Part shown: positions 27,730-41,897 of the stretch, one piece after another
How positions within the stretch are numbered: the first letter of the stretch is position 1
How the letters are laid out: every line of letters begins with the position of its first letter
DNA from: Paludisphaera rhizosphaerae
GTDB lineage: Bacteria; Planctomycetota; Planctomycetia; Isosphaerales; Isosphaeraceae
NCBI RefSeq assembly: GCF_011065895.1
Contig: NZ_JAALCR010000006.1
Span: 278,087-342,086, forward strand
Direction of reading: 5' to 3'
Length of the DNA: 64,000 nt
Made by a program: the position numbers and the translations under genes
Notes under the pieces: model-generated
The model's database searches: none
The model's input: the letters and a program-made list of their open reading frames with translations, nothing else
Told to the model about the DNA's origin: nothing

Positions 27730-29160
27730 ATGACCGTGCGCTCCCTGGGCGAAAGCGAGGCTGCCGTGGGTCGCGGAATGCTGGGGCTGGGCGTCGGTCT
27801 GTCGCTCGCACTCTCGGCTGCCGTCGCCGCGACGCGGGCCGATCTGATCGCGCTGAAAGGGGGCGGTCAGGTGCAGGGGAAGGTGGTCCCAGACCCTGAC
27901 GACAAAAAGGGCGAGCGCATTTTCGTGGTTCTCCCCCGTGGGAAGACCCCCCTGACGCTCCGGAAGGACCAGATCCTCGACGTGCTGGCCCAACCCTCGC
28001 CGCTCGACGGGTACGCGGAGCGACGGGCGAAACTCGCCCCCTCGGCTCAGGCCGATTACGACCTCGGTGTTTGGTGCCAATCGCACGAACTCCCGGATCT
28101 GGCCGAGGTCCATTTCGAGGCCGCACTGAAACGCGACCCTGACTTCGCCGACGCCCACCGCAAGCTCGGACACGTCGAGCATGACGGCAAATGGCTGACG
28201 GCCGACGAACAGCGGCGGGCGGCGGGGATGGTCCTGCACAAGGGGAAGTGGGTCCTCGCTGAAGAGAAGGCGAAGGACGACGAGCAGGCCCAGAACTCGG
28301 CCGGATTCGCCTCCTGGGTGCGTCGGATCAAGGTGCTCGTGCAGGGGACTCAGTCCGAGTCGCCCGACCGCCGCCGCGACAGCATCGACCAACTGATGCA
28401 GCTCAGGGATCCGGAGGCCGTCGGCCCGCTGGTCAAGGTTCTGGGCGAGCAGGACCAGGACCTCCGAACCATGTTGGCGCAGGTTCTTGGCGAGATCCCA
28501 GGCGACGCCGCCGCCAGGTCCCTTGTGGACATGATCCTGCGCGATCCTGACGACGCCGTCCGCAACGTGGTCGTCGATCGGCTCCGGAAGCGGGAGGAAG
28601 CCATCGTTCCCTCGCGGCTGGTCAAGGCGCTCAAGTCGTCGGACGTCTCGGTCATCAACCGTGCGGCCTGGGCGCTGGGGCGTCTGGACGTCTTCTCCTC
28701 CGTGCCGAGGCTGCTGGAGGTCCTCGTCACGACGGAGGAGCGGGTCGTTCTGATCCCATCCAGTCGACCGGCCTATCCCGGGTACGGCCAGCCTCCCCTG
28801 ATCGCCTACAACGGTAGTTCGGCGGCTTACATGACGGGCCCGGTGGTCGGACCGGGAGCCGTGGCGTATGGGGCGTTCGTCGTTCCCAACGTGATCGGTT
28901 TCGACCCACTGAACGGCGGGGCGCCGATCAGCGTCGGCGATGGCATGACCTCTGGTGGGGTGTTTGGCGCCGGGGTGGGCGCCGATCGCGGCCCACAGCC
29001 GGGAATCGTGTACATTACCTCGCAGAACGTGGAGGTCCGCACCGCGTTGAACAAGCTCACGGGTCAGGACTTCGAATACGACGTCGCCGCGTGGCGGGCG
29101 TGGATCTCTCGGTTCTTCAACCCTCGTCCCGACCCCATCCGTCGCGCCCCTCAGCCTTGA
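27730..29160 (+). CDS. Secreted HEAT-repeat-like protein
   Basis: The 476-residue product has a signal-peptide core after residue 17 (MLGLGVGLSLALSAAVAATRA), so the ATG at 27778 may be the true start. The N-terminal part has a small beta domain (about 25-85) and a TPR-like helix pair (ADYDLGVWCQSHELPDLAEVHF). The middle holds helical repeats of HEAT type (RDSIDQLMQLRDPEAVGPLVKVL, about 215-340, then ALGRLDVFSSVPRLLEVLV). The C-terminus is Gly/Pro/Tyr-rich and low in regular structure before a final WRAWISRFFN motif. It is probably a protein-interaction scaffold outside the cytoplasm. The partner is unknown. Confidence 0.7.
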   Translation: MTVRSLGESEAAVGRGMLGLGVGLSLALSAAVAATRADLIALKGGGQVQGKVVPDPDDKKGERIFVVLPRGKTPLTLRKDQILDVLAQPSPLDGYAERRAKLAPSAQADYDLGVWCQSHELPDLAEVHFEAALKRDPDFADAHRKLGHVEHDGKWLTADEQRRAAGMVLHKGKWVLAEEKAKDDEQAQNSAGFASWVRRIKVLVQGTQSESPDRRRDSIDQLMQLRDPEAVGPLVKVLGEQDQDLRTMLAQVLGEIPGDAAARSLVDMILRDPDDAVRNVVVDRLRKREEAIVPSRLVKALKSSDVSVINRAAWALGRLDVFSSVPRLLEVLVTTEERVVLIPSSRPAYPGYGQPPLIAYNGSSAAYMTGPVVGPGAVAYGAFVVPNVIGFDPLNGGAPISVGDGMTSGGVFGAGVGADRGPQPGIVYITSQNVEVRTALNKLTGQDFEYDVAAWRAWISRFFNPRPDPIRRAPQP

Positions 29161-29228
29161 CTTGATCCCGCGACGGCCTCGACGTACCATTCGGGCTCGG
29201 GACCGGGGGCCCTGGGGGAGAGGCTGAC

Positions 29229-30149
29229 ATGGAGGTCGAGATCGACGACGAACGCGACATCGAGCGGATCCGGCTGATCCGCGAGGTTCGCCAACGCCTC
29301 GAATCATTGGCAAGGGCCGGGGTCTCCACGCTGCCGAAGTCCCCGGAACGTCCGCCCGTTCCGCGTTCGGCCGTCGTTGAGCCCCCGCGCGAGGCCCCCC
29401 CCGTCATCTCCGCCCCTGCCTCTCCACCGGTGGTCGAGCAGCCCAAACCGGCGGCGGCCCCTCCGCCGCCGCCGAGGCCCGCCCCGCCGCCCAAGCAGAG
29501 ACCGGTCGAAGCCCCGGGCTCCCTTTTCGGCGCCGTCGAATTCAAGGCTCCCTTCATCGAGCCGGCGGATCGTTCGGCGGCCCTGGCGGTGATCGCACAG
29601 GAAGTCGCCGCCTGCGTCCGCTGCCCGGTCCTGGTGCAGAACCGAACGCAGACCGTCTTCGCCGATGGATCGCCCACGGCCCGGCTCATGTTCATCGGCG
29701 AAGCGCCCGGAGCCGACGAAGATCGCCGCGGCGTCCCGTTCGTCGGCAAGGCGGGCCAACTCCTGACGGACATGATCACCAAGGGGATGGGCCTGCGCCG
29801 GGAGGACGTCTACATCGCCAACATCCTCAAATGCCGTCCCCCTGAGAACCGCGACCCCACGCCCGAGGAATCGTCGAACTGCTTCGGGTATCTCGAACGA
29901 CAGATCGAGATCGTCCGCCCCGAATATCTCTGCTTGTTGGGGAGGATTTCGGCGACGACCCTTCTCAACACGGCTCTGAGCATGAGCCGGCTTCGAGGGC
30001 GCTGGCACCGCGTCTTCGGCGTCCCGACGATCGCCACGTACCACCCCGCCTACCTCCTCCGCAACCCTGCGGCGAAGAAGGACTCGTGGGAGGACCTGCA
30101 AATGCTCATGAGGGCGATGGGGCTGGTCGTGCCGAAGAAGAAGGGTTGA
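29229..30149 (+). CDS. Family-4 uracil-DNA glycosylase with a proline-rich N-terminal extension
   Basis: Residues about 110-306 form the catalytic domain. Motif A GEAPGADEDRRG is at 157-168, and the HPAYLLRNP motif lies at 272-280. The four cysteines of the 4Fe-4S cluster are present (C129, C132, C202, C218), as in family-4 enzymes. The enzyme removes uracil from DNA and starts base-excision repair. An extra 105 residues precede it: a charged helix (1-30) and a proline/alanine-rich linker (40-95). Extensions of this kind are seen in other bacteria of this type and may be an interaction tail. It is followed by the kinase gene after 167 bp. Confidence 0.9.
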   Translation: MEVEIDDERDIERIRLIREVRQRLESLARAGVSTLPKSPERPPVPRSAVVEPPREAPPVISAPASPPVVEQPKPAAAPPPPPRPAPPPKQRPVEAPGSLFGAVEFKAPFIEPADRSAALAVIAQEVAACVRCPVLVQNRTQTVFADGSPTARLMFIGEAPGADEDRRGVPFVGKAGQLLTDMITKGMGLRREDVYIANILKCRPPENRDPTPEESSNCFGYLERQIEIVRPEYLCLLGRISATTLLNTALSMSRLRGRWHRVFGVPTIATYHPAYLLRNPAAKKDSWEDLQMLMRAMGLVVPKKKG

Positions 30150-30316
30150 TCGACCGCGTCCGCGGCTGTCTCGCCTGGATGATTCGTTACGTCCGTAAAT
30201 CCGTTTTTCACTTCGGAAACTTGCGGCGGGGCCTGCTAAGATCATCCCATCCGACGCTCTGAGGGCTCTCAGCCCGCGGCTGGACCTCGACGGCTCGGCG
30301 TGGGAGGTCCTGGAAG

Positions 30317-33300
30317 ATGAGCGAGCGATCACCCGAGGAGACCCACGGGCCTTCGCCCTCCGAGGTCCAGCGCATGGCCGAGGCCTGCGCGCGCTTTGAA
30401 GAGGCATGGCGGCGAGGCGATCGGCCCGATTTGGAAGAGAGCCTGGCGGACGCGGGGCCGCAAGCGGACCAACTGCTGGAACGGCTGCTGTCGCTGGAGT
30501 TGACCTTTCGCGCCGATGCCGGCGAGGAGCCGAAGCCGGAAGAATACATCTCTCGATTCCCGGCTTCTCGCGGCCTCGTGGAAGCGGCCTTCGCCGAGCT
30601 TTCGACGGCGGGCGGGGCGAGTCGCAAGGCCCCTCTGAGGGGTGTGAATTCCCGCAACCTGCTGGTCGGTATTCTTGCGCTTCAGAACGGGTTCATCGAC
30701 CACGCGTCTCTCATCGCGGCGATCCAGGCGTGGGCGGTGGACAAGTCGCGGCGGCTCGGCGAGATCCTCCTGCGCGCCGGCAAACTGGACGCCAGGCAAC
30801 TCGAACTGCTGGAGGCTCTAGCCGAGGAGCATCGCCGGCGGTTTGGCGACGACGTCCACAAGAGCCTCGCCGCCTTCGGCTCGCTCGCCCCGGTGATTCG
30901 AGCCGTCGAGGGGATGGGCGACCCCGACGTCGAGGCGAGTCTCACCACGCCGCCGACGACCGGCGACACAGATGCCACCACGGCCCACGATGCACCCGAT
31001 GCCGAGGCCGGCGAGAATCCAGCCGGAGGCGGTGGAGCACGCGGCAGATCCTGGTCGTCCTCGCGGTTCCGAATTCTCCGCTTCCACGACGCCGGGATGC
31101 TCGGTCGGATTTTCATCGCTCTGGACCAGGAGTTGAACCGCAACGTCGCCCTGAAGGAGATCCAGGAAAAGCACGCTTACCATCCAGTCAGCCGAGACCA
31201 GTTCGTGCTAGAGGGGATGGTCACCGGCGCCCTGGAGCACCCGGGCATCGTGCCGGTCTACAGCCTCGGTACGCATGAGGACGGCACCCCGTTCTACGCG
31301 ATGCGGTTCATCCAGGGGCCCAGTCTGCGCGAAAAGCTGAAGCAACTCCACGGCGCGACCGACGCTGCACCGCCGCCGCCCGGTGAGCCGCCCGTCACGC
31401 TCCCCAGGCTGCTCCGGCATTTCGTGAGCGCCTGCCAGGCGATGGCCTACGCTCACAGTCGGGGGGTGCTGCATCGCGACCTGAAGCCGGACCACATCCT
31501 CCTGGGTCCGTTCGGCGAGACCCTCGTCGTTGACTGGGGGCTGGCCATGCCGATCCCCCGGAAGGAGGGCGAATCGGCCGTCGTCGGCGACTCGATTCAT
31601 CTGCCGCCAGGCGGATACGACTCGACCCTGGCGCAGGATGGCGTCGTCGTCGGAACGGTCGCCTACATGAGCCCGGAACAGGCGGGCGGCTTCATCAGTC
31701 GGATGGATCAGACCAGCGACGTCTACGCGCTGGGGGCCATTCTCTACGCGATCCTGACAGGGAAGGCTCCGTTCACCGGCGGAGACTTCGCCACCATGCT
31801 CGGCCGCGTCCGAAGGGGCGACTTCGCCCGGCCTCGCGAGATCAACCGCGACGTCCCTACCGCGCTGGAAGCCGTCTGCCTGAAGGCCATGGGCCATAAT
31901 CCCGGAGATCGTTACCCCACGGCCGCCGACCTGGCGCAGGACGTCGAGCGATGGCTCGACGACGAGCCCACGATGGCGTTTCTCGAACCGCTTCCGATAC
32001 GCGCCGGCCGCTGGCTCCGCCGGCATCAAACCACGGCTGCGGCGGCGGCCGTTGCGCTGATTTCCACGCTCGTCGGGCTCGCCGCGTTGAACGTCCAGAC
32101 GGCTCGGGCCAATGCGGCGATCCGCAGCGAACGCGATCTGGCCGCCGTCGCGCGAGACCAAGCTGTGGCGGCTCGACGAGAAGTGGAGGAGAACTACGCG
32201 AAATCGCTGGATCTGACCGAACGCTTCCTCGAACGGATTGCGGCCGAGGATCTCCTCCTCATCCCGGCAGCGATCCCCCTGCGCGAGGACACGGCTGGGA
32301 TGGCGGCCGGTTTTCTGGATTCGATCTCGAAGTGGAAACCGGCTGACCCAGAGGTCCGCTTCCAGACCGCGAGAAACTATCGAGAACTGGCCAATATCCG
32401 GAGGATTCAGGGGAAGCTGGACGAACAATCTTACGACCGGGCCGTTGCACTCCTCCGCGAAGCAGCGGTGATCCGGCCCGACGTTCCGAGGTACCGTGAC
32501 TTCCTGGCGGAGACTCTGCTGGATCTGGGTGGGGCCCACCGCATCCGGAACGACCCCGATCGGGCCGCTCCGTTTCTCGCCGAGGCCGCGAAACTGAGCG
32601 AGGCGCTCCGCTTGGAATACCCCAAGGAGCCCAGGTACCAACGGACCGAGGCGAGGGTCTCCAACTCGTTGGCGAACAATCACCTCGGCGTCGGGAGCTT
32701 CAAGGAGGCTGCGGAAGCGGCCGAGCACGCTGTCGGTCTCATGAAACCACTGGCCGATTCCGAGAATCCGGGGAGGACCGACAGGCTTGAGGTGGTCTTG
32801 TTTCAGGATACCCTGGGCGAAGCGCTCCTGGAGTTGCGGGAATTCGCTCGGGCCGCCGCTGAACTCGGCGAGGTCGTCCGTCGGGCCGACGACGAAGTGC
32901 AGAAGAACCCGACCGACAAGCTCAAAACCGTCTTCCGGCAGCAACGTTCGAACGCGCGGACGAAGCTCGCGCGTTCGCTCGCCGGGGCGGGCGGGCAGGC
33001 CGAGCAGGCGAAGAAGGCCGTTGATGGGGCGGTCGGCGAACTGAGTGAGCTGTCGCGAATCAGCCCCAAGAACACGAACTACCGCAGGGCCCTCATCGAG
33101 GCCTTGCTCGCCCGCGCCGAATTGCAGGCCGCTGCGGGGGCCCTGCCGGAAGCTCGCAGCGACCTTACGCGCGCCGACGAGGAGGCTCAGGAGTTGATCA
33201 AGGCCGACGCGAAGAATTCGGCCTTCTCCGCGTTGAAAGGGCGGGCCCTCGGCAAGCTCGCTCTTCTGGACGTTCGCCAGTCGAACGTGAAGGCGGCGCG

Positions 33301-33430
33301 GCCCCGGCTGGAGGAGGCCCTCGTTCATCTCCGCTCAGCCCGAGATGTGAATCCCCGTAACGCGCGGACGCAGAGAAGCCTCGAAGAATTCGAGGTCGCA
33401 TTGAGCGGCCTGCCGGCGGCCGGCGACTGA
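30317..33430 (+). CDS. Giant Ser/Thr protein kinase with transmembrane segment and TPR-like tail
   Basis: This 1037-residue protein has a long N-terminal helical region. A kinase domain follows (about 255-550) with the lysine motif NVALKEIQ, catalytic loop HRDLKPDHILL (about 384), DWG in place of DFG, and the activation segment GTVAYMSPEQ. After it come RWLRRHQTTAAAAAVALISTLVGLAAL (membrane helix, about 570-590) and helical TPR-like repeats (about 680-1030). This is the planctomycete PKN type, with a cytosolic kinase and an outward sensor tail. Loss of the phenylalanine in DFG is common in this group. It is a candidate source of the phosphothreonines read by the FHA proteins, but no direct link is visible. 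Confidence 0.88.
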   Translation: MSERSPEETHGPSPSEVQRMAEACARFEEAWRRGDRPDLEESLADAGPQADQLLERLLSLELTFRADAGEEPKPEEYISRFPASRGLVEAAFAELSTAGGASRKAPLRGVNSRNLLVGILALQNGFIDHASLIAAIQAWAVDKSRRLGEILLRAGKLDARQLELLEALAEEHRRRFGDDVHKSLAAFGSLAPVIRAVEGMGDPDVEASLTTPPTTGDTDATTAHDAPDAEAGENPAGGGGARGRSWSSSRFRILRFHDAGMLGRIFIALDQELNRNVALKEIQEKHAYHPVSRDQFVLEGMVTGALEHPGIVPVYSLGTHEDGTPFYAMRFIQGPSLREKLKQLHGATDAAPPPPGEPPVTLPRLLRHFVSACQAMAYAHSRGVLHRDLKPDHILLGPFGETLVVDWGLAMPIPRKEGESAVVGDSIHLPPGGYDSTLAQDGVVVGTVAYMSPEQAGGFISRMDQTSDVYALGAILYAILTGKAPFTGGDFATMLGRVRRGDFARPREINRDVPTALEAVCLKAMGHNPGDRYPTAADLAQDVERWLDDEPTMAFLEPLPIRAGRWLRRHQTTAAAAAVALISTLVGLAALNVQTARANAAIRSERDLAAVARDQAVAARREVEENYAKSLDLTERFLERIAAEDLLLIPAAIPLREDTAGMAAGFLDSISKWKPADPEVRFQTARNYRELANIRRIQGKLDEQSYDRAVALLREAAVIRPDVPRYRDFLAETLLDLGGAHRIRNDPDRAAPFLAEAAKLSEALRLEYPKEPRYQRTEARVSNSLANNHLGVGSFKEAAEAAEHAVGLMKPLADSENPGRTDRLEVVLFQDTLGEALLELREFARAAAELGEVVRRADDEVQKNPTDKLKTVFRQQRSNARTKLARSLAGAGGQAEQAKKAVDGAVGELSELSRISPKNTNYRRALIEALLARAELQAAAGALPEARSDLTRADEEAQELIKADAKNSAFSALKGRALGKLALLDVRQSNVKAARPRLEEALVHLRSARDVNPRNARTQRSLEEFEVALSGLPAAGD

Positions 33431-33456
33431 GAGCCTAGGTCTCTCCACTTGTTCTG

Positions 33457-33891
33457 TCAGGTATTCACGAGGACGTCATCGTCGGGAAGCTCGGGCGACT
33501 CGTTCTCCTCGGTGCTGGGATCTTCATCCGTCGCGACGATGTCGATGTCGACCGGATCGCTGCCGTTGGGCGGCTCATTCGTCAGGGTGATGTCTACCGA
33601 GGCTTGATCTTCCTTGACGTCGCCGTCCGCCTGCCCCTTCGTCGCCTTCTGCTCGATCAAAACGTATGGGTCTTTTTCGTATTTGAACCCCACGACAAGC
33701 AGAATGTACGTGGTCTTCTTGCCGAGCGACTGCTGACGAACGAGCAAACGTGTGATCTTATGTTTGCCATCGCCAAGTTGGACGTAGGGGATGGTGCCCT
33801 CTTTAATCGAGAGATCTCCTATGCCCTTCGCGAAGTGGAGAGCGACGCCTCGCCGGGACTTTTTGAAGATCTTGACGTGAGAGTCGGCCAT
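33457..33891 (-). CDS. Small protein, paralogue of the neighbouring gene
   Basis: The 144-residue protein starts at an ATG with GGGAGGTC upstream. It has a beta-rich pattern (VKIFKKSRRG, YILLVVGFKYE, ASVDITLTNEPPNGSD) and an acidic C-terminal tail. It is similar in layout and in several blocks to the next minus-strand gene: VKIF near the N-terminus, SLG followed by ILxxGxxY, and VDITxTNxPP. No known domain is recognised. Both genes sit in DNA with clearly lower GC than the surroundings. Confidence 0.6.
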   Translation of the reverse strand: MADSHVKIFKKSRRGVALHFAKGIGDLSIKEGTIPYVQLGDGKHKITRLLVRQQSLGKKTTYILLVVGFKYEKDPYVLIEQKATKGQADGDVKEDQASVDITLTNEPPNGSDPVDIDIVATDEDPSTEENESPELPDDDVLVNT

Positions 33892-34018
33892 GAAAGCGAC
33901 CTCCCGATGTGGAGTTGCACAAATCCTTCTCGCACTATTACGCGTCTTGGTTTACTTCGTTGCAAGAAAAAATCGATATAGTCCGATCTGGGGCGTGGCG
34001 GCTGCGTTCGTTCGTGAT

Positions 34019-34444
34019 TCAGTTGCTGAAGAGGAAATCGTCGAGCGGGTTTGGGACGTCGTTCGGTTCGGAGTCAACGCTGACGGCGGTCTCATGAATC
34101 GTCACGTTGCTCGGCGTGGTGCTTCCGGGCGGCGTATTTGTAACCGTGATATCGATGTCCGCTGTGTCGCCGAAAGTCACTTTCTCTTTTCTCTTGCTGA
34201 GCTTGCCGAAATGGTCGGCGTAGAATAAGCCGGCGATTAGTATGGAGTGTTTCGATCCGGGCCCAAGCGAGAGCTTTCGGATGACCGACCGAAGAATCGC
34301 TCGAGGATGCGTGGGATCGTTGCTCAGGGTCACTGTTCCCTGATTGGGAGCGACGGTGATGCGTCCGACGTTCTTCACGATCGCGACAATGACGACGGCA
34401 CGCGCCTCCGCGAAGATTTTGACCCGAGGCGGCAACGCGGGCAT
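34019..34444 (-). CDS. Small protein, paralogue of the gene at 33457-33891
   Basis: The ATG at 34444 has GAGGAG upstream and is preferred to an upstream in-frame ATG. The 141-residue product shows VKIFAEARAVVIVAIVKNVG, SLGPGSKHSILIAGLFY and ADIDITVTNTPPGSTTPSN, parallel to its paralogue, and also ends in an acidic tail. The family is unrecognised. The tandem pair lies between the giant kinase and DNA ligase genes in AT-richer DNA, which suggests either recent acquisition or relaxed evolution. Confidence 0.6.
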   Translation of the reverse strand: MPALPPRVKIFAEARAVVIVAIVKNVGRITVAPNQGTVTLSNDPTHPRAILRSVIRKLSLGPGSKHSILIAGLFYADHFGKLSKRKEKVTFGDTADIDITVTNTPPGSTTPSNVTIHETAVSVDSEPNDVPNPLDDFLFSN

Positions 34445-34702
34445 GGCAGGGCTCCTCACGGTGTCTGGCGTCAGAGGTGGGCTTCGCGAGTTCTGCGTCT
34501 CGATGAAGTACAACGCCGAAGACGTGATGTTGCTTCTTCACCAGGCGAGGCGGGCTCTGCTCCGCGATCGTGCGAGTCCCGCCAACGAATCACTGCGGCA
34601 GAGTCAGGCGTTGGGGCGAATTGGTTCGGAATGATATTGTTGATCCGGATCCCATCGTATGCTCTCTGTCCGCCGCCGCAAGGGTGCAGAGATGCAGGAT
34701 CG

Positions 34703-36754
<2,052 letters not shown>

Positions 36755-36785
36755 TCATCTTATCGGCCCGAACCGGCCTCGGGGA

Positions 36786-37811
36786 TCAGGACGAGCCTGT
36801 CGCGAGGAGGCGAAGCAGCCAGAGGACGACCGCGCCAAGGCCGACCCAGCCCGCGATCGTCCACCAGGTCGCGTAGATCAACATCCCGCGGCCGTCGACA
36901 TGCACCTGCGAGCGAATCGGCGGCTCGATCCTGACATCCGGCGCGGAGGGCCGAGCCGGAGCCGCTGAATGGTCGAAAATGGGGCGGACGACAATGGTTG
37001 CGGCGGGCGGGCGGGTCGCGGCTTCCTCGGCTTTCTTCGCGCCGGTGCGTCGCAGGGCCTCGGCGAGGTCCTTCGTGTCGGTGATCTCACCGAGCGGGGG
37101 TAGCTCTCGATCGGCCGCAGGCGAAGCGACGGGCGAAGTTTCGGCCGGCGCAGTCGCCGGCTTCTGGGGGACCGGCTGGGCCGCCAGGCCTCTCGCCGCG
37201 GCGAGCTTGTCCTTCACGGACATCTTGCCGGCCGGCGCGGTCGGTGCCGGAGCGGGAGCCGCGGGAGGCGGCGTCGCGGCCGGCGACCCCTCGCCACGCG
37301 CGGCGGCCAGCTTCTCCTGGAGCGTCAGCTTGCGGCCCGGCGCAGCGGCGGCGGCGGCCGGTGCGGCTGCCGACGCCTGGGCCGGTGCGGGTGCCGTCAG
37401 GATGGTCGCGGGCTTGCGTTCGGCGCGAGCTTTCTCCAGCTTCTCGCGGAGCGTCAGCCGGCCCGGGGCGGCGGGAACGTCGGCGACGACCGGATCGCTG
37501 GACGCCGCCGCGCCGTTGCGGGCCGCGATGCGGGCCCCGCGCTCGACATTCGCCTGATCGAGCTTCTCCTGGAGCGTGAGGCGTCGGGCCGGTTCGGCCG
37601 TTGACGCGCCTGCGCGGGCCTCGCGCTCGAGCTGGGCCTGACCGAGCTTCTCCTGGAGGCTCAGCCGGGGCTGAGGACCGGCGGCCTTGGGCGTGGGCTC
37701 GGGAGCCGGCGGCGAAGGAGACGGCGCCGCTGGTTTCTGGGACTCGGCGGGGGTCTGGCCTCCGCGTCGGGCGGCTTCCAGGATCTCCTGAACACTCGGT
37801 CGTCTGGCCAT
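36786..37811 (-). CDS. Membrane protein with six copies of a short QEKL-type motif
   Basis: The ATG at 37811 gives 341 residues. An amphipathic motif recurs at near-regular spacing, separated by Ala/Pro-rich linkers: RPSVQEILEAAR, LSLQEKLGQAQ, LTLQEKLDQAN, LTLREKLEKAR, LTLQEKLAAAR and MSVKDKLAAAR. A C-terminal membrane helix follows (WVGLGAVVLWLLRLL). The repeats look like short linear docking motifs on a flexible arm tethered to the membrane. I recall similar QEIL/AAR repeats on planctomycete proteins but cannot name a function. A long upstream in-frame extension is Arg/Pro-rich and unlikely to be translated. Confidence 0.65.
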   Translation of the reverse strand: MARRPSVQEILEAARRGGQTPAESQKPAAPSPSPPAPEPTPKAAGPQPRLSLQEKLGQAQLEREARAGASTAEPARRLTLQEKLDQANVERGARIAARNGAAASSDPVVADVPAAPGRLTLREKLEKARAERKPATILTAPAPAQASAAAPAAAAAAPGRKLTLQEKLAAARGEGSPAATPPPAAPAPAPTAPAGKMSVKDKLAAARGLAAQPVPQKPATAPAETSPVASPAADRELPPLGEITDTKDLAEALRRTGAKKAEEAATRPPAATIVVRPIFDHSAAPARPSAPDVRIEPPIRSQVHVDGRGMLIYATWWTIAGWVGLGAVVLWLLRLLATGSS

Positions 37812-38046
37812 CGTTCGCTTCCGGCCTGTCTGGCTCGAATCGCCCGAATCCGGCCGGCGTCCTCGGGACGTCGGTCGATCAGGCTCGGAGAGGTCCCGCG
37901 CGGGGGAAGGTCGGGGGCGTCGAGGACGCCCGCGCCGTTGCTCGCCGCCCACGACCCGACGCACCGGCCGCGGCGAAAATGGCGGGGCCGCGGGGCGTCG
38001 GACGACCTTCAGACTAGCACTTTCGCCCCCCTTGGTTCAACGTCGC

Positions 38047-38451
38047 TCACTTCATGGCGCTGTAGTCGGTGGGGGCCAGGAAGACGGATTCGACCTTCTC
38101 GGTGAGCGAGCCGTTCTTCTCGCTCTCGGCCTTGGCCTTGATCCACTCCGGATCTTCGCGGAAAGCCTTCCAGGTCTTGGTCGCGGCCTCGCGGTTGGGG
38201 TACGCGACGAGATAGATGAGGGTCTTGTCCTTGGCGTCCTTGTCGTCGGTGGGCACCCAGAAGCCGACTAATTCGGCCCCGTGCTTCTTGAGCAGGGCGC
38301 AGGTGTGGTCGCGGAACCGCTTGTGGAGGTCGACGAGCTTGCCGTCGGGCGTGTGATACGTGCGCAGCTCGAAGACGCGGTGGGGCTCGTCGGCCTTGGC
38401 CGAGAGGGTCATGGCGAATCCCAGCAGGAGCGTGGTCAGGGCGAGTCGCAT
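38047..38451 (-). CDS. NIPSNAP-family secreted protein
   Basis: The ATG at 38451 gives 134 residues with a signal peptide (MRLALTTLLLGFAMTLSAKA). The mature part has the NIPSNAP dimeric ferredoxin-like pattern: VFELRTYHTPDGK, LVGFWVP, LIYLVAYPNREAA, and W-K-A-F-R-E-D-P-E-W. It is a single-domain protein of usual length. The function of bacterial NIPSNAP proteins is not well defined. It is divergent from the PSD1 gene. Confidence 0.8.
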   Translation of the reverse strand: MRLALTTLLLGFAMTLSAKADEPHRVFELRTYHTPDGKLVDLHKRFRDHTCALLKKHGAELVGFWVPTDDKDAKDKTLIYLVAYPNREAATKTWKAFREDPEWIKAKAESEKNGSLTEKVESVFLAPTDYSAMK

Positions 38452-38555
38452 CGTGATCGTCTCCCAGGTTCGGACGGCCGTCGCAATGGGCGGCGGCGGT
38501 TCGGGTTGTACCACGCGCCGAGCCGTCGACTCAAGGGAGCGGGCCTCCCGGTCGG

Positions 38556-38584
38556 TTGCGACCGAGACGATTGTTGAATAGAAT
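38556..38584 (+). promoter_or_regulatory. Sigma-70-type promoter for the PSD1/DUF1501 operon
   Basis: TTGCGA (38556-38561) and TAGAAT (38579-38584) are spaced 17 bp apart. The expected transcript starts near 38591, about 44 bases before the ATG at 38635, where GGAGGACC serves as ribosome-binding site. Confidence 0.55.
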
Positions 38585-38634
38585 TTGGATCGGGCGGAAG
38601 CCCAAGCCGATCCCCTCTCAACGGAGGACCCGCC

Positions 38635-41883
<3,249 letters not shown>

Positions 41884-41897
41884 AGGAGGGCCGGATC

